Positions 8,421 to 17,782 of a DNA stretch of 64,000 nucleotides are shown piece after piece. Position 1 is the first letter of the stretch. The number at the start of each line of letters is the position of its first letter. This stretch comes from JANQRZ01 sp965215165. GTDB lineage: Bacteria > Bacteroidota > Rhodothermia > Rhodothermales > JANQRZ01. The position numbers were made by a program, and so were the translations under genes. Below the pieces are notes generated by a model. It did not search any database, was not told the origin of the DNA, and saw nothing but the letters and a program-made list of their open reading frames with translations. The stretch covers positions 3,410,001-3,474,000 of the forward strand of contig CBDCCX010000006.1 in assembly GCA_965215165.1 (NCBI GenBank), given 5' to 3'.

Positions 8421-8990
8421 CTACGCGAACCCGAGCCGTTTGGCTTCACGCTGCATCCCGGCGATGACCGTCTCGATGTGCTCCGTCAGCTCGACCCCGA
8501 GTTCTTCCGCGCCCTGTTGGATGTCGTCGCGGCTGACGGCGGCGGCGAAGCGCTTGTCCTTGAGCTTCTTCTGGACCGACTTCGGCGTCAGCCCCTCCAG
8601 GCCGGTCGGGCGGACGTGGGCTACGGCGATGACGAACCCGGCCAGCTCGTCGACGGCGAAGAGCGTCTTCGCCATCGGCGTCGCGCGCGGCACGCCGGAG
8701 TAGGGCGCGTGCCCGAGGACGGCCGTCCGAATCTCCTCGTCGTAGCCCGCCTCTTCGAGCACCTTCACCCCGACGAACGGGTGCTCCTCCAGCGACGGGT
8801 GCCGCTCGTAGTCTAGGTCATGCAGCAGCCCGGCGATCCGCCACCGCTCGACGTCCTCGCCAGAGTGCTCGGCGTAGTGGGCCATCGCGGCCTCGACGGC
8901 GTAGGCGTGCCGGCGGAGGCTGTCCGTCTCGGTCCAGGCGTGGAAGAGGGCGAGCGCGTCGTCGTAACCGGGTTCGGGGTTCGGGGCCAT
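8421..8990 (-). CDS. HD-domain hydrolase
   Basis: The protein is 189 aa from the ATG at 8990; the frame is open to an ATG at 9029, but the fold naturally begins at the DDALALFHAWTETDSLRRH segment just after the later start. HD superfamily metal ligands are visible: a histidine in RRHAYAVEAAM, then the GLLHDLDYER doublet, a further histidine in the HPFVGVKVLEEAG segment, and a downstream aspartate in AVDELAGFVIAV. Such small HDIG-type proteins are metal-dependent phosphohydrolases, and the substrate cannot be read from sequence. It is probably transcribed with the DUF445 gene and lies divergent from radA across about 140 bp of promoter space. Confidence 0.85.
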   Translation of the reverse strand: MAPNPEPGYDDALALFHAWTETDSLRRHAYAVEAAMAHYAEHSGEDVERWRIAGLLHDLDYERHPSLEEHPFVGVKVLEEAGYDEEIRTAVLGHAPYSGVPRATPMAKTLFAVDELAGFVIAVAHVRPTGLEGLTPKSVQKKLKDKRFAAAVSRDDIQQGAEELGVELTEHIETVIAGMQREAKRLGFA

Positions 8991-9132
8991 GAGTTTGGGC
9001 TGGACAGGCTCCCACGCGCGGCGCAACATACGCGACGGCGGCGCGACCCGGCCGTGTCACAGGGGGGCAGTATACTGTCGAAGATAGGCGGTCTGCGATC
9101 TGCGGTCTTTTTATTCAACGAACACAGCGAAC

Positions 9133-10506
9133 GTGGCAAAGCCGAAAACCATCTTCACCTGCCAGGAGTGCGGCCACATCGCCCACCGCTGGATGGGCAA
9201 GTGCCCCGAGTGCGAGGCCTGGAACTCGTTCGTCGAGGAGACCGAGCGCTCGTCGGTCAAGGCCCCCGTCATGCAGATCGTCCCGACCTTCGGGCGCGGC
9301 ACGACCGGCAGCAAGGCGCAGCGGATCACCGACGTCGAGGTCGCCGAGCAGCCGCGCTTGGTCACCGGCCTGGCGGAGTTCGACCGGGTGATGGGCGGCG
9401 GGATCATGATGGGCAGCCTGACGCTCGTCGCGGGCGACCCCGGCATCGGCAAGTCGACGCTGATGACCGAGCTGGGGCGGTTCCTGCCGGCGCACACCGT
9501 GCTCTACGTCACCGGCGAGGAGTCGGCGCGCCAGGTCAAGCTCCGCGCCCAACGCCTCGGCGTCGACACGGGCGAGTTCTTCCTCTTGGCCGAGACGAAC
9601 GTCGAGGAGATCGTCGCCGCCGTCCAGGACATCGGCCCCGACGTCCTCGTGATCGACTCGATCCAGACCGTCTACCGGCCCGACCTGACGAGCGCGCCCG
9701 GCTCGGTCAGCCAGGTCCGGGAGTCGACCGCCGCGCTCCTCAGCCTGACCAAGCAGCTCGCGACCGCGACCTTCCTCGTCGGGCACGTCACCAAGGCGGG
9801 GGCCATCGCCGGGCCGCGCGTCCTCGAGCACATGGTCGATACCGTGATTTATTTCGAGGGCGACCGGCACCACGCCTACCGCATCCTCCGCACCGTCAAG
9901 AACCGCTTCGGCGCGTCGGGCGAGATCGGCCTGTTCGAGATGCGCGAGTCTGGGCTGCGCGAGGTCGAGAACCCGAGCGAGATCTTCCTCTCCGAGCGGC
10001 AGTACGGCGCGAGTGGCTCAGCCATCGTCTGCGCCGTCGAGGGGACGCGCCCGATCCTGTGCGAGATCCAGGCGCTCGTCACCCCGGCGAGCTACGGCAC
10101 CCCGCAGCGGACGGCGACGGGCTTCGACCCGAAGCGGCTCCAGATGCTCCTCGCCGTCTTGGAGAAGCGCGAGGGGATGCGGCTCTCGCAGCAGGACGTC
10201 TTTCTCAACGTCGCCGGCGGGGTTCGCCTCGATGAGCCGGCGGTCGACCTCGGCGTCGCGCTCGCCGTGGCTTCCAGCTTCCGCGACGTGCCGGCCGACA
10301 GCGGGACCGTCGTGATCGGCGAAGTCGGGCTGGGCGGCGAGGTCCGGGCCGTGAGCCGGATCGAGGCGCGCGCGGCCGAGGTGGGCAAGCTCGGGTTCGA
10401 GCAGATCGTGCTCCCGAAGTCGAGCGTCAAGGGCGCGAAGCTCCCCAGCGGCCTCAAGGTGCAGCCCGTCGTCCGGCTCGGCCAAGCGCTCGACGCGGTG
10501 CTCTGA
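9133..10506 (+). CDS. radA: DNA repair protein RadA/Sms
   Basis: The 457-aa protein has the full RadA layout. The N-terminal zinc finger uses C10, C13, C24 and C27, with HRWMGKCPEC between. The RecA-like ATPase core has Walker A in GDPGIGKSTL near residue 103 and the RadA-specific KNRFG motif near 255. The C-terminal part is Lon-protease-like, with DVFLNVAGGVRLDEPAVDLG and a GEVGLGGEVRAV loop. RadA is a hexameric helicase that promotes branch migration during recombinational repair. The start is GTG at 9133, fixed by the family N-terminus MAKPKTIFTC. A 10-bp palindrome CAGTATACTG sits about 65 bp upstream. Confidence 0.96.
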   Translation: MAKPKTIFTCQECGHIAHRWMGKCPECEAWNSFVEETERSSVKAPVMQIVPTFGRGTTGSKAQRITDVEVAEQPRLVTGLAEFDRVMGGGIMMGSLTLVAGDPGIGKSTLMTELGRFLPAHTVLYVTGEESARQVKLRAQRLGVDTGEFFLLAETNVEEIVAAVQDIGPDVLVIDSIQTVYRPDLTSAPGSVSQVRESTAALLSLTKQLATATFLVGHVTKAGAIAGPRVLEHMVDTVIYFEGDRHHAYRILRTVKNRFGASGEIGLFEMRESGLREVENPSEIFLSERQYGASGSAIVCAVEGTRPILCEIQALVTPASYGTPQRTATGFDPKRLQMLLAVLEKREGMRLSQQDVFLNVAGGVRLDEPAVDLGVALAVASSFRDVPADSGTVVIGEVGLGGEVRAVSRIEARAAEVGKLGFEQIVLPKSSVKGAKLPSGLKVQPVVRLGQALDAVL

Positions 10507-10524
10507 AGGACGAAGCGCCCGTCG

Positions 10525-12834
10525 CTAGGCCAGAGCGTTCTCGTGGCCCGAAGAGCCGCAGAAGAGGCACGCGCTCCGCGTGGCCCGCACCATCTCGGCG
10601 ACGAAGTCCAGGTCCGGCCCGGCCCCGTCGCGCCGCAGGCCCATCACGTCGATGTCCGACTGCGGGGCCTGCGCTACGCAGTCTTCGAACGGCCCCACCA
10701 TCACCTCGGAGCGCGCCGCTTCGGGGATGCGGGCCAGGTCGCGCAGCTCGTTCAGGTGCTCCCACGCTGCCTGCGCCTCGCCCTCGTCGGGGATGGCCGT
10801 GATGAGGTTCAGCTCGGCGTCCCACGCCTTCGCCAGTCGGAGCGCCGTCAGGATGCCGAGGTTGAGGTCCGAGCGGTCGAGGTAGTCCTGCATCGAGACG
10901 CGCGCCGGCCGGGGGCGGACCCACAGGTTGACGACCTTGCTCATCCCCAGCCCCGCCTCTCCGTGGAGCGCCAGCAGCATCACGCCGACGTCGAGCCGCC
11001 GGGTCTCCTTGACGATGATCCGCAGCTCGTCGTGGCGCTCGGGGTGGTGCGGGAGGTTGAGGAAGAGCACGTTCGGCGCGAAGAACGCGCTCCGCAGCGC
11101 CTGCACGCCGGTCACGATGCCCGTCGTGAAGCCTACCGAGTCGATCACCGCGCTCGTGGTCAGCACGTCGTTCTTGCGGAGCGTCCGGGCGAGGCGCTCG
11201 ATGCGCGGCGTGAGGTCGGCGACGGTCTCCGTCGTGGCGACCCCGAGGAGCTTGACCGAGCCCTCGGGCCGGCACACGTCGATCAGCAGGCGGAGCTCGC
11301 CGCGCAGCGTGGCCGGGTCGAGGACCGGGACCAAGAGGCTCGGCTTCCAGGCCCGGCTCGCGGTCATGTCGAGGGCGATCACCTTGCCGGCGGCCCACTC
11401 GGCGAAGGCCGCGAAGATGCCGCTGCGGACGCTCCCCGTGCGGGGGGCCACGCCGCGCCAGGTGATCCAGAAGTAGATCCCCGCCACGACGGCCACGGCC
11501 AGCAGCCCGACGACGGGGTTGACGATGAACATCGCGAAGACGCATCCGAGCGCGCCGAAGAGCGGGACCACGCGCGGCAGGTTGAAGGTCGGGCGGAAGC
11601 TCATCAGCCCGAGGCTCGCCTCGGCCAGCATCACCACGTTGATGACGGCGTAGGTGATCAGGAAGAACATCGTGATCATCGGGGCGATCACGTTGAGGTC
11701 GCGCAGGAGCAGCGCCGCTAGGACAATCACACCCGTGACGAGCATTGCGCGGCGCGGCTCGCCGCCCGTCGTCTTCGCCAGCCAACCGCCGGCGGGCACG
11801 AGTCCGTCCTTGCCGAGGGCCTGCATGATCCGCGGCGCGCCGACGAGCGAGGTCAGCGCCGAGGAGAACGTCGCCCCGAGCAGCCCGGCGAGCACCACCG
11901 GCCCCCAGAGCGCCTTGTCGATCATCACGGTGTAGTTCGAGACCAGCTCCTCGGGCGTCGCGGCGCGCGCGGTCCACACGGCCAGGAGGACGTAGATCAC
12001 GAGCGAGACGCCGATCGCCGAGAGGGTCCCGAGCGGGATGCTCTTGCGCGGGTTCTTGAGCTCGCCCGACATGTTGGCCCCGGCCATGACGCCAGTTGCG
12101 GCCGGGAAGAAGACGGCGAAGACGAGCCAGAAGTTGGTCCCCCGGAACCCGTCCTCGGGCGCGCCGGGGTAGCTCCCCCAATACTGAATCTCGCCGACGC
12201 CACGGAGAAAGTCCGGCGCGGCGAAGATCGAGACGAGCGAGAGCGCGATCACGGCCATCACCGCGTACTGAATCTTGAACGCGAGGCTCGCCGAGAGGTA
12301 GGCGATCCCGAAGACGACGGCGAAGATCGCGAGGTCCACGACGAGCGCCGGGTGGTCCGGGAAGATCCAGGTCCAGCCCTCCCGGAAGCCGAAGACGTAC
12401 ATCGCCACCGCCAGGCCTTGGGAGAGGTAGAGCGGGACGCCGACCGACCCGCCGATCTCGAACCCGAGCGACTTCGAGATGATCGCGTACGGCCCGCCCG
12501 CCCCGAGCCGGGTGTTGGTGGCGATCGACGAGAGCGACAGCCCGGTGCACAGCGTGATGCCGTTTGCGAGCGCGATGATGAGCAGCCCCCCGAGCAGCCC
12601 GGCGTTGCCGACCACCCACCCGAGGCGGAGGTACATGATCACCCCGAGGATCGTCAGCAGCGTCGGGGTGAAGACGCCGGCGAAGGTGCCGAAGAGCTTC
12701 GGGCCCTTCGGGAGCACGATGCCGCCCTCGCCGCCTGGCGGGTCGAGCTCGGTCGAGGGGTCGCCGTCGGTGGGCACAGCGCCTATCGGCGGAGGGGCGT
12801 CGGCGGGGACGCGGGGGGCGTCGGGGTCAGGCAT
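10525..12834 (-). CDS. SLC12-like cation-chloride cotransporter (APC superfamily)
   Basis: The 769-aa protein starts with a Pro/Asp-rich tail, then GPKLFGTFAGVFTPTLLTIL and GVIMYLRLGWVVGNAGL, the opening of the Na-K-Cl cotransporter family. About 12 hydrophobic segments occupy residues 55-460, including GAGGPYAIISKSLGFEIGG and FFPAATGVMAGANMSGELK, the segment that matches SLC12 TM6. The C-terminal 300 residues are soluble, with repeated universal-stress-like alpha/beta units (for example VLFLNLPHHPERHDELRIIV), as in the SLC12 C-terminal domain. It likely moves chloride with Na+ or K+ across the inner membrane, fitting osmotic control in a saline habitat (inference). It converges on radA with 18 nt between stop codons. 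Confidence 0.85.
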   Translation of the reverse strand: MPDPDAPRVPADAPPPIGAVPTDGDPSTELDPPGGEGGIVLPKGPKLFGTFAGVFTPTLLTILGVIMYLRLGWVVGNAGLLGGLLIIALANGITLCTGLSLSSIATNTRLGAGGPYAIISKSLGFEIGGSVGVPLYLSQGLAVAMYVFGFREGWTWIFPDHPALVVDLAIFAVVFGIAYLSASLAFKIQYAVMAVIALSLVSIFAAPDFLRGVGEIQYWGSYPGAPEDGFRGTNFWLVFAVFFPAATGVMAGANMSGELKNPRKSIPLGTLSAIGVSLVIYVLLAVWTARAATPEELVSNYTVMIDKALWGPVVLAGLLGATFSSALTSLVGAPRIMQALGKDGLVPAGGWLAKTTGGEPRRAMLVTGVIVLAALLLRDLNVIAPMITMFFLITYAVINVVMLAEASLGLMSFRPTFNLPRVVPLFGALGCVFAMFIVNPVVGLLAVAVVAGIYFWITWRGVAPRTGSVRSGIFAAFAEWAAGKVIALDMTASRAWKPSLLVPVLDPATLRGELRLLIDVCRPEGSVKLLGVATTETVADLTPRIERLARTLRKNDVLTTSAVIDSVGFTTGIVTGVQALRSAFFAPNVLFLNLPHHPERHDELRIIVKETRRLDVGVMLLALHGEAGLGMSKVVNLWVRPRPARVSMQDYLDRSDLNLGILTALRLAKAWDAELNLITAIPDEGEAQAAWEHLNELRDLARIPEAARSEVMVGPFEDCVAQAPQSDIDVMGLRRDGAGPDLDFVAEMVRATRSACLFCGSSGHENALA

Positions 12835-12866
12835 CGGTCACGGGATCGTCTTACGAATCACGGCGC

Positions 12867-13985
12867 TCAGCCGCCGCCCGTCGTATCGGCGGGGCTTGCT
12901 TGCCGCAGGTGCTGAAGCTCCTCGTCGATGAGCTCGCGGAGTTGCCGGCGCAGCACCTCCCGATCCGTCGCCGGGGCAGGAGCCGCCCGGTAGCCCTCGG
13001 CCGCCTCGGGGTTGAGCACGATGAACTCCACGCGGCGGTTGAGCGTGCGGGTCGTCGGGTTCGTGTTGGGCACGATGGGCTGGCTCTCGCCGTAGCCGTG
13101 TGCCTCGATGCGCGCCGGGCCGAGCGTCGGAAAGGCGCGGAGGAGATATTCGCGCACGGCCTCCGCGCGGCGCTGCGAGAGCTGGAGGTTGTAGGCCTCC
13201 GAGCCGATGTCGTCGGTATAGCCGGCGATGGCGATGAACAGGTCGGGGTAGCGCGTGAGCACCTCGCCCACGACGTCGAGCGTCCGCTGGGCCGAGGGCA
13301 GGAGGACCGACCGGTCGAACTCGAAGTTGACCGTGGTGGTGCGGAAGAGGCCGGTCTCGAGGATGGCGCGCTCGACCTCCTCGACCGTCGCCGGGCCGGC
13401 GGACACGCCGAGGCTGGGGGTGCCACCGGTGGGCAGGGATGGAGTCGGGGCCAGGCCCTGCGCCCCTCGCTGCTGAGGAAGCACGAACGTGCCGGGGGCT
13501 TGACCCGACGGTAGGACGTAGCTCGGGCTCCCGCTCGGCGCAGCGTAGGAGGACCGGCCACGGTCGGCTAGGAGGGGGATGAGCTGGCCGAGCTTGCTGT
13601 CGAGGTCCCGGCGCAGCGCGAGCTCCATGCGGAGGAGGTCCACGCGGCTGAGCGGTTCGCCGTCCGCCGCCGCCTCGCGCAGCAGGTCCTCCTCGGTCAG
13701 GTCCTCCGGCAGGGCATCCGACGTGGACCGGCGCGTGCCGGGGCGCGAGCGGATACGAACGCCGCCGGGTTTGCCGGAGCGGAAGTAGAAAACCCCACGC
13801 CCGTTCGGGAGCGGGACGGTCGTCACCCGGTCGGACAGCCCCACGGGGTAGAGCACGTCGGGCGCGGTCGTCGTGGTCTGCGCCGCGCTGGAGTCGGGCG
13901 GTGCAGTCTGAGCGCGTGCCGTGTTCGTGAGGCCAGGAGCGGCGAGCAGCGCGAGGAGGAGCCAGGGAAGAAGGCGTCGCATCAT
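12867..13985 (-). CDS. OmpA-family outer-membrane/peptidoglycan-binding protein
   Basis: The 372-aa protein has a signal peptide ending near TARAQ (residue 26). A short module at about residues 50-80 contains RVTTVPLP, FYFRSGKPGGVRI and closely resembles one in the neighbouring 799-aa protein. A Pro/Ser/Gly-rich linker leads to the C-terminal OmpA domain (about 220-335): VNFEFDRSVLLPSAQRTLD, AGYTDDIGSEAYNLQLSQRR and HGYGESQPIVPN with NRRVEF. This domain binds peptidoglycan diaminopimelate and ties the outer membrane to the wall. It is encoded 131 nt downstream of the beta-barrel gene on the same strand, suggesting a linked envelope role. A second ATG one codon downstream is an equally good start. 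Confidence 0.88.
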   Translation of the reverse strand: MMRRLLPWLLLALLAAPGLTNTARAQTAPPDSSAAQTTTTAPDVLYPVGLSDRVTTVPLPNGRGVFYFRSGKPGGVRIRSRPGTRRSTSDALPEDLTEEDLLREAAADGEPLSRVDLLRMELALRRDLDSKLGQLIPLLADRGRSSYAAPSGSPSYVLPSGQAPGTFVLPQQRGAQGLAPTPSLPTGGTPSLGVSAGPATVEEVERAILETGLFRTTTVNFEFDRSVLLPSAQRTLDVVGEVLTRYPDLFIAIAGYTDDIGSEAYNLQLSQRRAEAVREYLLRAFPTLGPARIEAHGYGESQPIVPNTNPTTRTLNRRVEFIVLNPEAAEGYRAAPAPATDREVLRRQLRELIDEELQHLRQASPADTTGGG

Positions 13986-14116
13986 GTCAGGAACGGTCGA
14001 GGTCCGGCGGTGGGATAGGACGGCGTGCTCGGCGGCCGGGTGGGCCCCGGACCGCCGAGCGGTGTCGCCGCGCCTCCTGAGTGAGCCTCCGGTGTGGGGC
14101 GGCTCACGGGAGTGGC

Positions 14117-16516
14117 CTACCGGAAGAGGAAGCGGTAGCCGGCGATGAGCCGGTTGAAGTCCCCGAAGCTGGCGGTCTGGAACTCGGTGAAGACGCGGTT
14201 CCGGCCGACGGTGTACTCGGTGCCGATCACGAGGTTGATCGTGAGCCTGGAGCCGGGCAGGTCGTCTTCCTCGTCGTCCCCATCGTCGCTGGAGCCGCTG
14301 TCGTTGAAGCCGAGAATACCGAGGCCGAGACCGGCATACGGAGCGAAGTCGACGTTCGGGCTGGGGAGCGGGAAGGCCGCGTTCACGTTGAGCGCGAACG
14401 AGCGCTCCCCGCCGAAGCCGAGCGTGAACTCGGGGTAGTAGCGGAGGGTGCTGGCCCCGCCGGGGCGGTAGTCCGCGCGAAGGCCGAAGACCGCCTGGGT
14501 CGCTCCCGAGCCGAAGCCGAAGCCCACCACGGGGTAGGCCGCCACGAAGCCGCCGGGCGTCGCGTTGACGACGGCCGACGTCGTGGAGACGACCTCGCCC
14601 TCCGGCGTCACCGCGACGACGTTCGGCTGCGCGGACTGCGACGGCACGACGATGGGCTGGTTGTTCTGCCGAGCCGTGTTCTGCTGGATGATCAGGTCGC
14701 GCAGGTCGTCGATCTCGTCGCTGAGGCGGTCCTCGATGCGGCGTTCCAAGAGCTGCATTTCGGTAGCCGACACGTCGCCGCCGCTCTCCGCGTTGAGCTG
14801 GCGCAGCAGGCGCTCCTCGACGCGGCGCTCGATCTCGGCCACGTCCTCGGTGGTGGCGGCGTCGCCCTGAGCCGCGAGCGACTCGCGCAGCGTCTCGCGG
14901 ACGATCTCGCGGAGGTCGGTCTCGGTCGCAGCCCCGCCGCTTGCGGCAGCGGCCACGTCCTCGCCGTCGTAGACGGACTCGATCTGGACCCCGCCGGGGT
15001 CGCCGTAGCGGACGTAGAGCTCGCCCTGCTCGGGGAGCGGGACGGTCACGATGCGGTCGCCCTGCGCGGTGCGGACCTCGCGGCCTACGACGACCGGCAC
15101 CCCGGCCGTACCGCCGCCGGTCACGAGGCCGGCACGCCGCTGCTCGGTGGTGAGGCGGGCGACAGCGAGCGAATCGCCCTCGGCCTGCGCTCGGGCGATC
15201 TCGGCTGCGAGCTCGGCCTCGGCGGCCGCGCGTTCGGCCGCGATCTGGCGTTCGAGCTCGGCCTGGGTCACGACCGGGATCGGGGCCGTGACGTCGCCGC
15301 CGAGGCCGAAGGAGACCCCGGCACGGTACTGCGGACTGAGGAAGACGTCCTCGGTCTGGCTGATGTCGCCCTCGTCCTGGGTGCTCATCAGCAGGCCGCG
15401 GACCTCACCGTGGAGCCGGAGCCGGTCGCCGAGCGGGAGTTCGAGGCCGCCGCCGCCGAGCGCGAAGGGCCGGTCCTCGGAGCGCGCGGCGAAGGGTCCG
15501 CCGCCATCGGCCTCGTTGTAGTCGCTGAGCACGTCGAGGTAGCCGGCCCCGAAGGTCAGGAACGGGACGATGCCCTGGCCCGAGGCAAGCCGGAGCTTGG
15601 CGTCGCCGCCGTACATCTGGATCGGCTCGAAGTCCGTCGGGTCGTCGGTGTCCACGCCGCGCGCGAAGAAGCCCCGCAGCCCGACGAGCGGCCCGAGGTT
15701 GACGCCGACCTCGGCCCCGACGAACGACTGGTCGCGGTAGGTGAAGGCATCGTTGAAGTTGACGCGGCTGTAGAACGGCTCGATCTGGAGGCTCACGCCG
15801 CGCAGCCCGTCCGAGAACTGGTCGAGGAAGGCGCGGTCCACGTCGGAGAGCTCGCCCGGCCGCCGGCCGCCGAGGTAGAGCTGGAGCGCCGCGCGGAACG
15901 AGATGTTGTGGACGAGGGTCTGGTTGAAGTCGTCGAGGGTGAGGTTCGTCTCGGCGAGGTCGCCCGGGGTGAAGAACGTCGTGCCGGGGTTGTAGCGGTA
16001 GGCGAGGTCCTCAGCCTGGAGCGTCAGCGTGTAGCGGTCGGCGAGCGAGACCTGGAGGCCGGCCCCGCCGGTGAGGTAGATGTTGCGGGTCGGCTCCTTG
16101 TCCTCGACGTCGAAGCGGATGAGGCCGGCCCCGGCGGTGAGGAACGGGATGAGCGAGCCGCTCCCGAGGTTCAGCTTGAGCTCGCCGCCGTAGCGCTGGA
16201 GGTCTACCCCGCGCGGGTCGAGCGAGGTCAGCATCGAGTCGAGCTCGGCGTCCTCGATCCCGGAGAAGTCCGAGAAGTCCGTCTCGAAGTCGGAGCCGAA
16301 GAGGTAGAGCCCAGTGAGCTCGACGTACTCGCCGAAGCTGAGCCCGACGCCCCCGCCGTAGAGGAAGCCGTCGTCGAGGGCGGCGTCGCCGTCCCACCGC
16401 ACGTAGCTGCCGGACGGGACGAGGCGGTAGCCGACGCCGGAGACCTGGGCCGCTGCATCGGCAGCGAGCAGGCTCAGGCAGGCAGCCACGAGAGGGAGGA
16501 GGCGGAGGTGTTTCAT
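14117..16516 (-). CDS. Large outer-membrane beta-barrel protein with coiled coil
   Basis: The 799-aa secreted protein has a signal peptide (MKHLRLLPLVAACLSLLAAD to AAAQ). Residues 25-390 form two successive beta-rich outer-membrane-type regions, each with a GVGLSFGEYVELTGLYLFG-like or GVNLGPLVGLRGFFARGVDT strand pattern, so an internal duplication is likely. An Ala/Glu-rich coiled coil follows at about 410-460. Next is the short module with RIVTVPLPEQGELYVRYGD shared with the OmpA protein. A helical segment comes after it (about 530-640), and then a third barrel-like region with FAPYAGLGLGILGF ending in YRFLFR. The family was not recognised. Its architecture and neighbours suggest a structural envelope protein. 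The long open frames on the opposite strand here are GC-bias shadows. Confidence 0.75.
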   Translation of the reverse strand: MKHLRLLPLVAACLSLLAADAAAQVSGVGYRLVPSGSYVRWDGDAALDDGFLYGGGVGLSFGEYVELTGLYLFGSDFETDFSDFSGIEDAELDSMLTSLDPRGVDLQRYGGELKLNLGSGSLIPFLTAGAGLIRFDVEDKEPTRNIYLTGGAGLQVSLADRYTLTLQAEDLAYRYNPGTTFFTPGDLAETNLTLDDFNQTLVHNISFRAALQLYLGGRRPGELSDVDRAFLDQFSDGLRGVSLQIEPFYSRVNFNDAFTYRDQSFVGAEVGVNLGPLVGLRGFFARGVDTDDPTDFEPIQMYGGDAKLRLASGQGIVPFLTFGAGYLDVLSDYNEADGGGPFAARSEDRPFALGGGGLELPLGDRLRLHGEVRGLLMSTQDEGDISQTEDVFLSPQYRAGVSFGLGGDVTAPIPVVTQAELERQIAAERAAAEAELAAEIARAQAEGDSLAVARLTTEQRRAGLVTGGGTAGVPVVVGREVRTAQGDRIVTVPLPEQGELYVRYGDPGGVQIESVYDGEDVAAAASGGAATETDLREIVRETLRESLAAQGDAATTEDVAEIERRVEERLLRQLNAESGGDVSATEMQLLERRIEDRLSDEIDDLRDLIIQQNTARQNNQPIVVPSQSAQPNVVAVTPEGEVVSTTSAVVNATPGGFVAAYPVVGFGFGSGATQAVFGLRADYRPGGASTLRYYPEFTLGFGGERSFALNVNAAFPLPSPNVDFAPYAGLGLGILGFNDSGSSDDGDDEEDDLPGSRLTINLVIGTEYTVGRNRVFTEFQTASFGDFNRLIAGYRFLFR

Positions 16517-16643
16517 CGGAGGCGGGAGTTCAGATTGGAGAGGTGGGGCCGGAGGGCGCAGGCGTACTCCACCCGTGCGGCGCTCGGCGGCCGTCGAAGA
16601 GAAGGGACGAAACCGTACTGGTCGGGGAACGGAGAGGGCCGCG

Positions 16644-17174
16644 TTACTCGGTGCGGCGCACGAGGCGGATCGTCAGCGTGCCCCCGACCGCGTTCAGGTC
16701 TTCGTACTCGACGGGATCGAAGGCTTCGAGGTCGACGGTCCGCTCTCCCTCGAAGAGGAGGACACCGTCGCCGTCGCGCTCGAACGGGATGGTGTTGCTG
16801 AGCAGGAGGCTGGCGAGCCGGTCCTCGGCGTTGGCGAACGTCAGCCGGAGCTCGGCGGCCGTCACCGTGAAGGTGCCCGAGATCCGGTCCGACGGGGCAT
16901 TCTCGAACTTGTAGCGGAGGTCGGCCTCGCCGCTGCCGAACAGCTCGACGAACGTGTTGGCCGCCACGAGGGTGTCGAGCACGTTCGCGTCGGCGATCCC
17001 CCCGGCGTTCGGGTCGAAGGAGAACTCGGTGAAGTCGTAGATCCCCTCGACGTCCTCTGGGGAGGGCGGATCGACGGGGTCCGAGGAGTCGCAGCCGACG
17101 GTGCCGGCGAGCAGCACCGCTGCGGTAACGCCGAGGAGCGCGGATCGGAAGGGAAGTGTGAGCATGGCGGGCAT
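16644..17174 (-). CDS. Hypothetical lipoprotein
   Basis: The 176-aa protein has a lipoprotein signal ending AGTVGCDSSDP, so the mature N-terminus is a lipidated cysteine at about residue 28 followed by an Asp/Pro linker. The rest is beta-rich, with alternating strands (GIYDFTEFSF, DLRYKFENA, GTFTVTAAELRLTF, GVLLFEGERTVDLEAF), resembling the lipocalin-like META/DUF4923 folds of small bacterial lipoproteins. No catalytic motif is seen. It lies between the Asp23 operon and the barrel/OmpA genes, on the same strand as both. A start three codons downstream (MLTLPFRS) is equally possible. Function unknown. Confidence 0.72.
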   Translation of the reverse strand: MPAMLTLPFRSALLGVTAAVLLAGTVGCDSSDPVDPPSPEDVEGIYDFTEFSFDPNAGGIADANVLDTLVAANTFVELFGSGEADLRYKFENAPSDRISGTFTVTAAELRLTFANAEDRLASLLLSNTIPFERDGDGVLLFEGERTVDLEAFDPVEYEDLNAVGGTLTIRLVRRTE

Positions 17175-17252
17175 AGGTCAGGGGCTGGGAGTGGGTTAGG
17201 GCTGCTCGGGCGACTGGTGGCACCGAGCCCTGCAATCTAAGCCACCGCGTGG

Positions 17253-17738
17253 CTACTGGACGCGGGTGGTCACGTGCGTCTCCATATCTTCCTCGCCCTC
17301 GGGAAAGTAGAGGTCCATGACGTCGAGGTTTACCTCAACTACCCGGAGGCCGGTCATCGTCTCGATCCGGTCGGCGACGTTGCGCCGCACGGCGTCGGCC
17401 ACGGCGGGGATGCTCGCGCCGTACTCGGCGATGATCCGCACGTCCACGGCCGCCTCCCGCTGCCCGACCTCGACGCTGACCCCGAGGTCGTGCATGTCGC
17501 TCCGCGTGATCGACTTGGCGAAGGAGGTCACGGTCTGGCCCGTGTCGTAGGGCACCAAGCGGTGGACGCCCTCGATCTCGCGCACGGCGAGGCCGGCGAT
17601 CTTGGCGACGACCTGGTTGTGGACGATCGTGCGCCCGTCGTCGCCGATGAGCACGGAGGCCCCGGCGGGGATGTCGATTTGGTCGTTGCGCGTGGTGACG
17701 CTCGTGGTGGAGTCGGACTTGTCGGTTTTGGTAGCCAT
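17253..17738 (-). CDS. Asp23/Gls24 family envelope stress protein
   Basis: The protein is 161 aa from the ATG at 17738 (MATKTDKS). The frame is open upstream, but that part reads as the previous intergenic sequence. The domain is a clear Asp23 match: IVHNQVVAKIAGLAVREIEG, then a central GVSVEVGQREAAVDVRIIAE and a C-terminal VADAVRRNVADRIETMTGL with VVEVNLDVMDL. In Staphylococcus, Asp23 is an abundant membrane-associated cell-envelope stress protein anchored by AmaP. Here it is the last gene of a run that also holds AmaP-like and small-membrane-protein genes, so a comparable membrane-coating complex is plausible. The 44-nt spacing from the upstream gene fits an operon. Confidence 0.85.
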   Translation of the reverse strand: MATKTDKSDSTTSVTTRNDQIDIPAGASVLIGDDGRTIVHNQVVAKIAGLAVREIEGVHRLVPYDTGQTVTSFAKSITRSDMHDLGVSVEVGQREAAVDVRIIAEYGASIPAVADAVRRNVADRIETMTGLRVVEVNLDVMDLYFPEGEEDMETHVTTRVQ

Positions 17739-17782
17739 GACGGTCAGGGGGTAGGAGCCGGATGTCCGGCGGTGGGTGAGAA

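Noticed and set aside
14081..16801. 906-aa open frame on the plus strand opposite the barrel-protein gene
   Set aside because: Composition is that of an antisense GC-bias shadow (long Arg/Glu/Val/Ala runs, no domain), while the minus strand has a signal peptide and a coherent barrel pattern.
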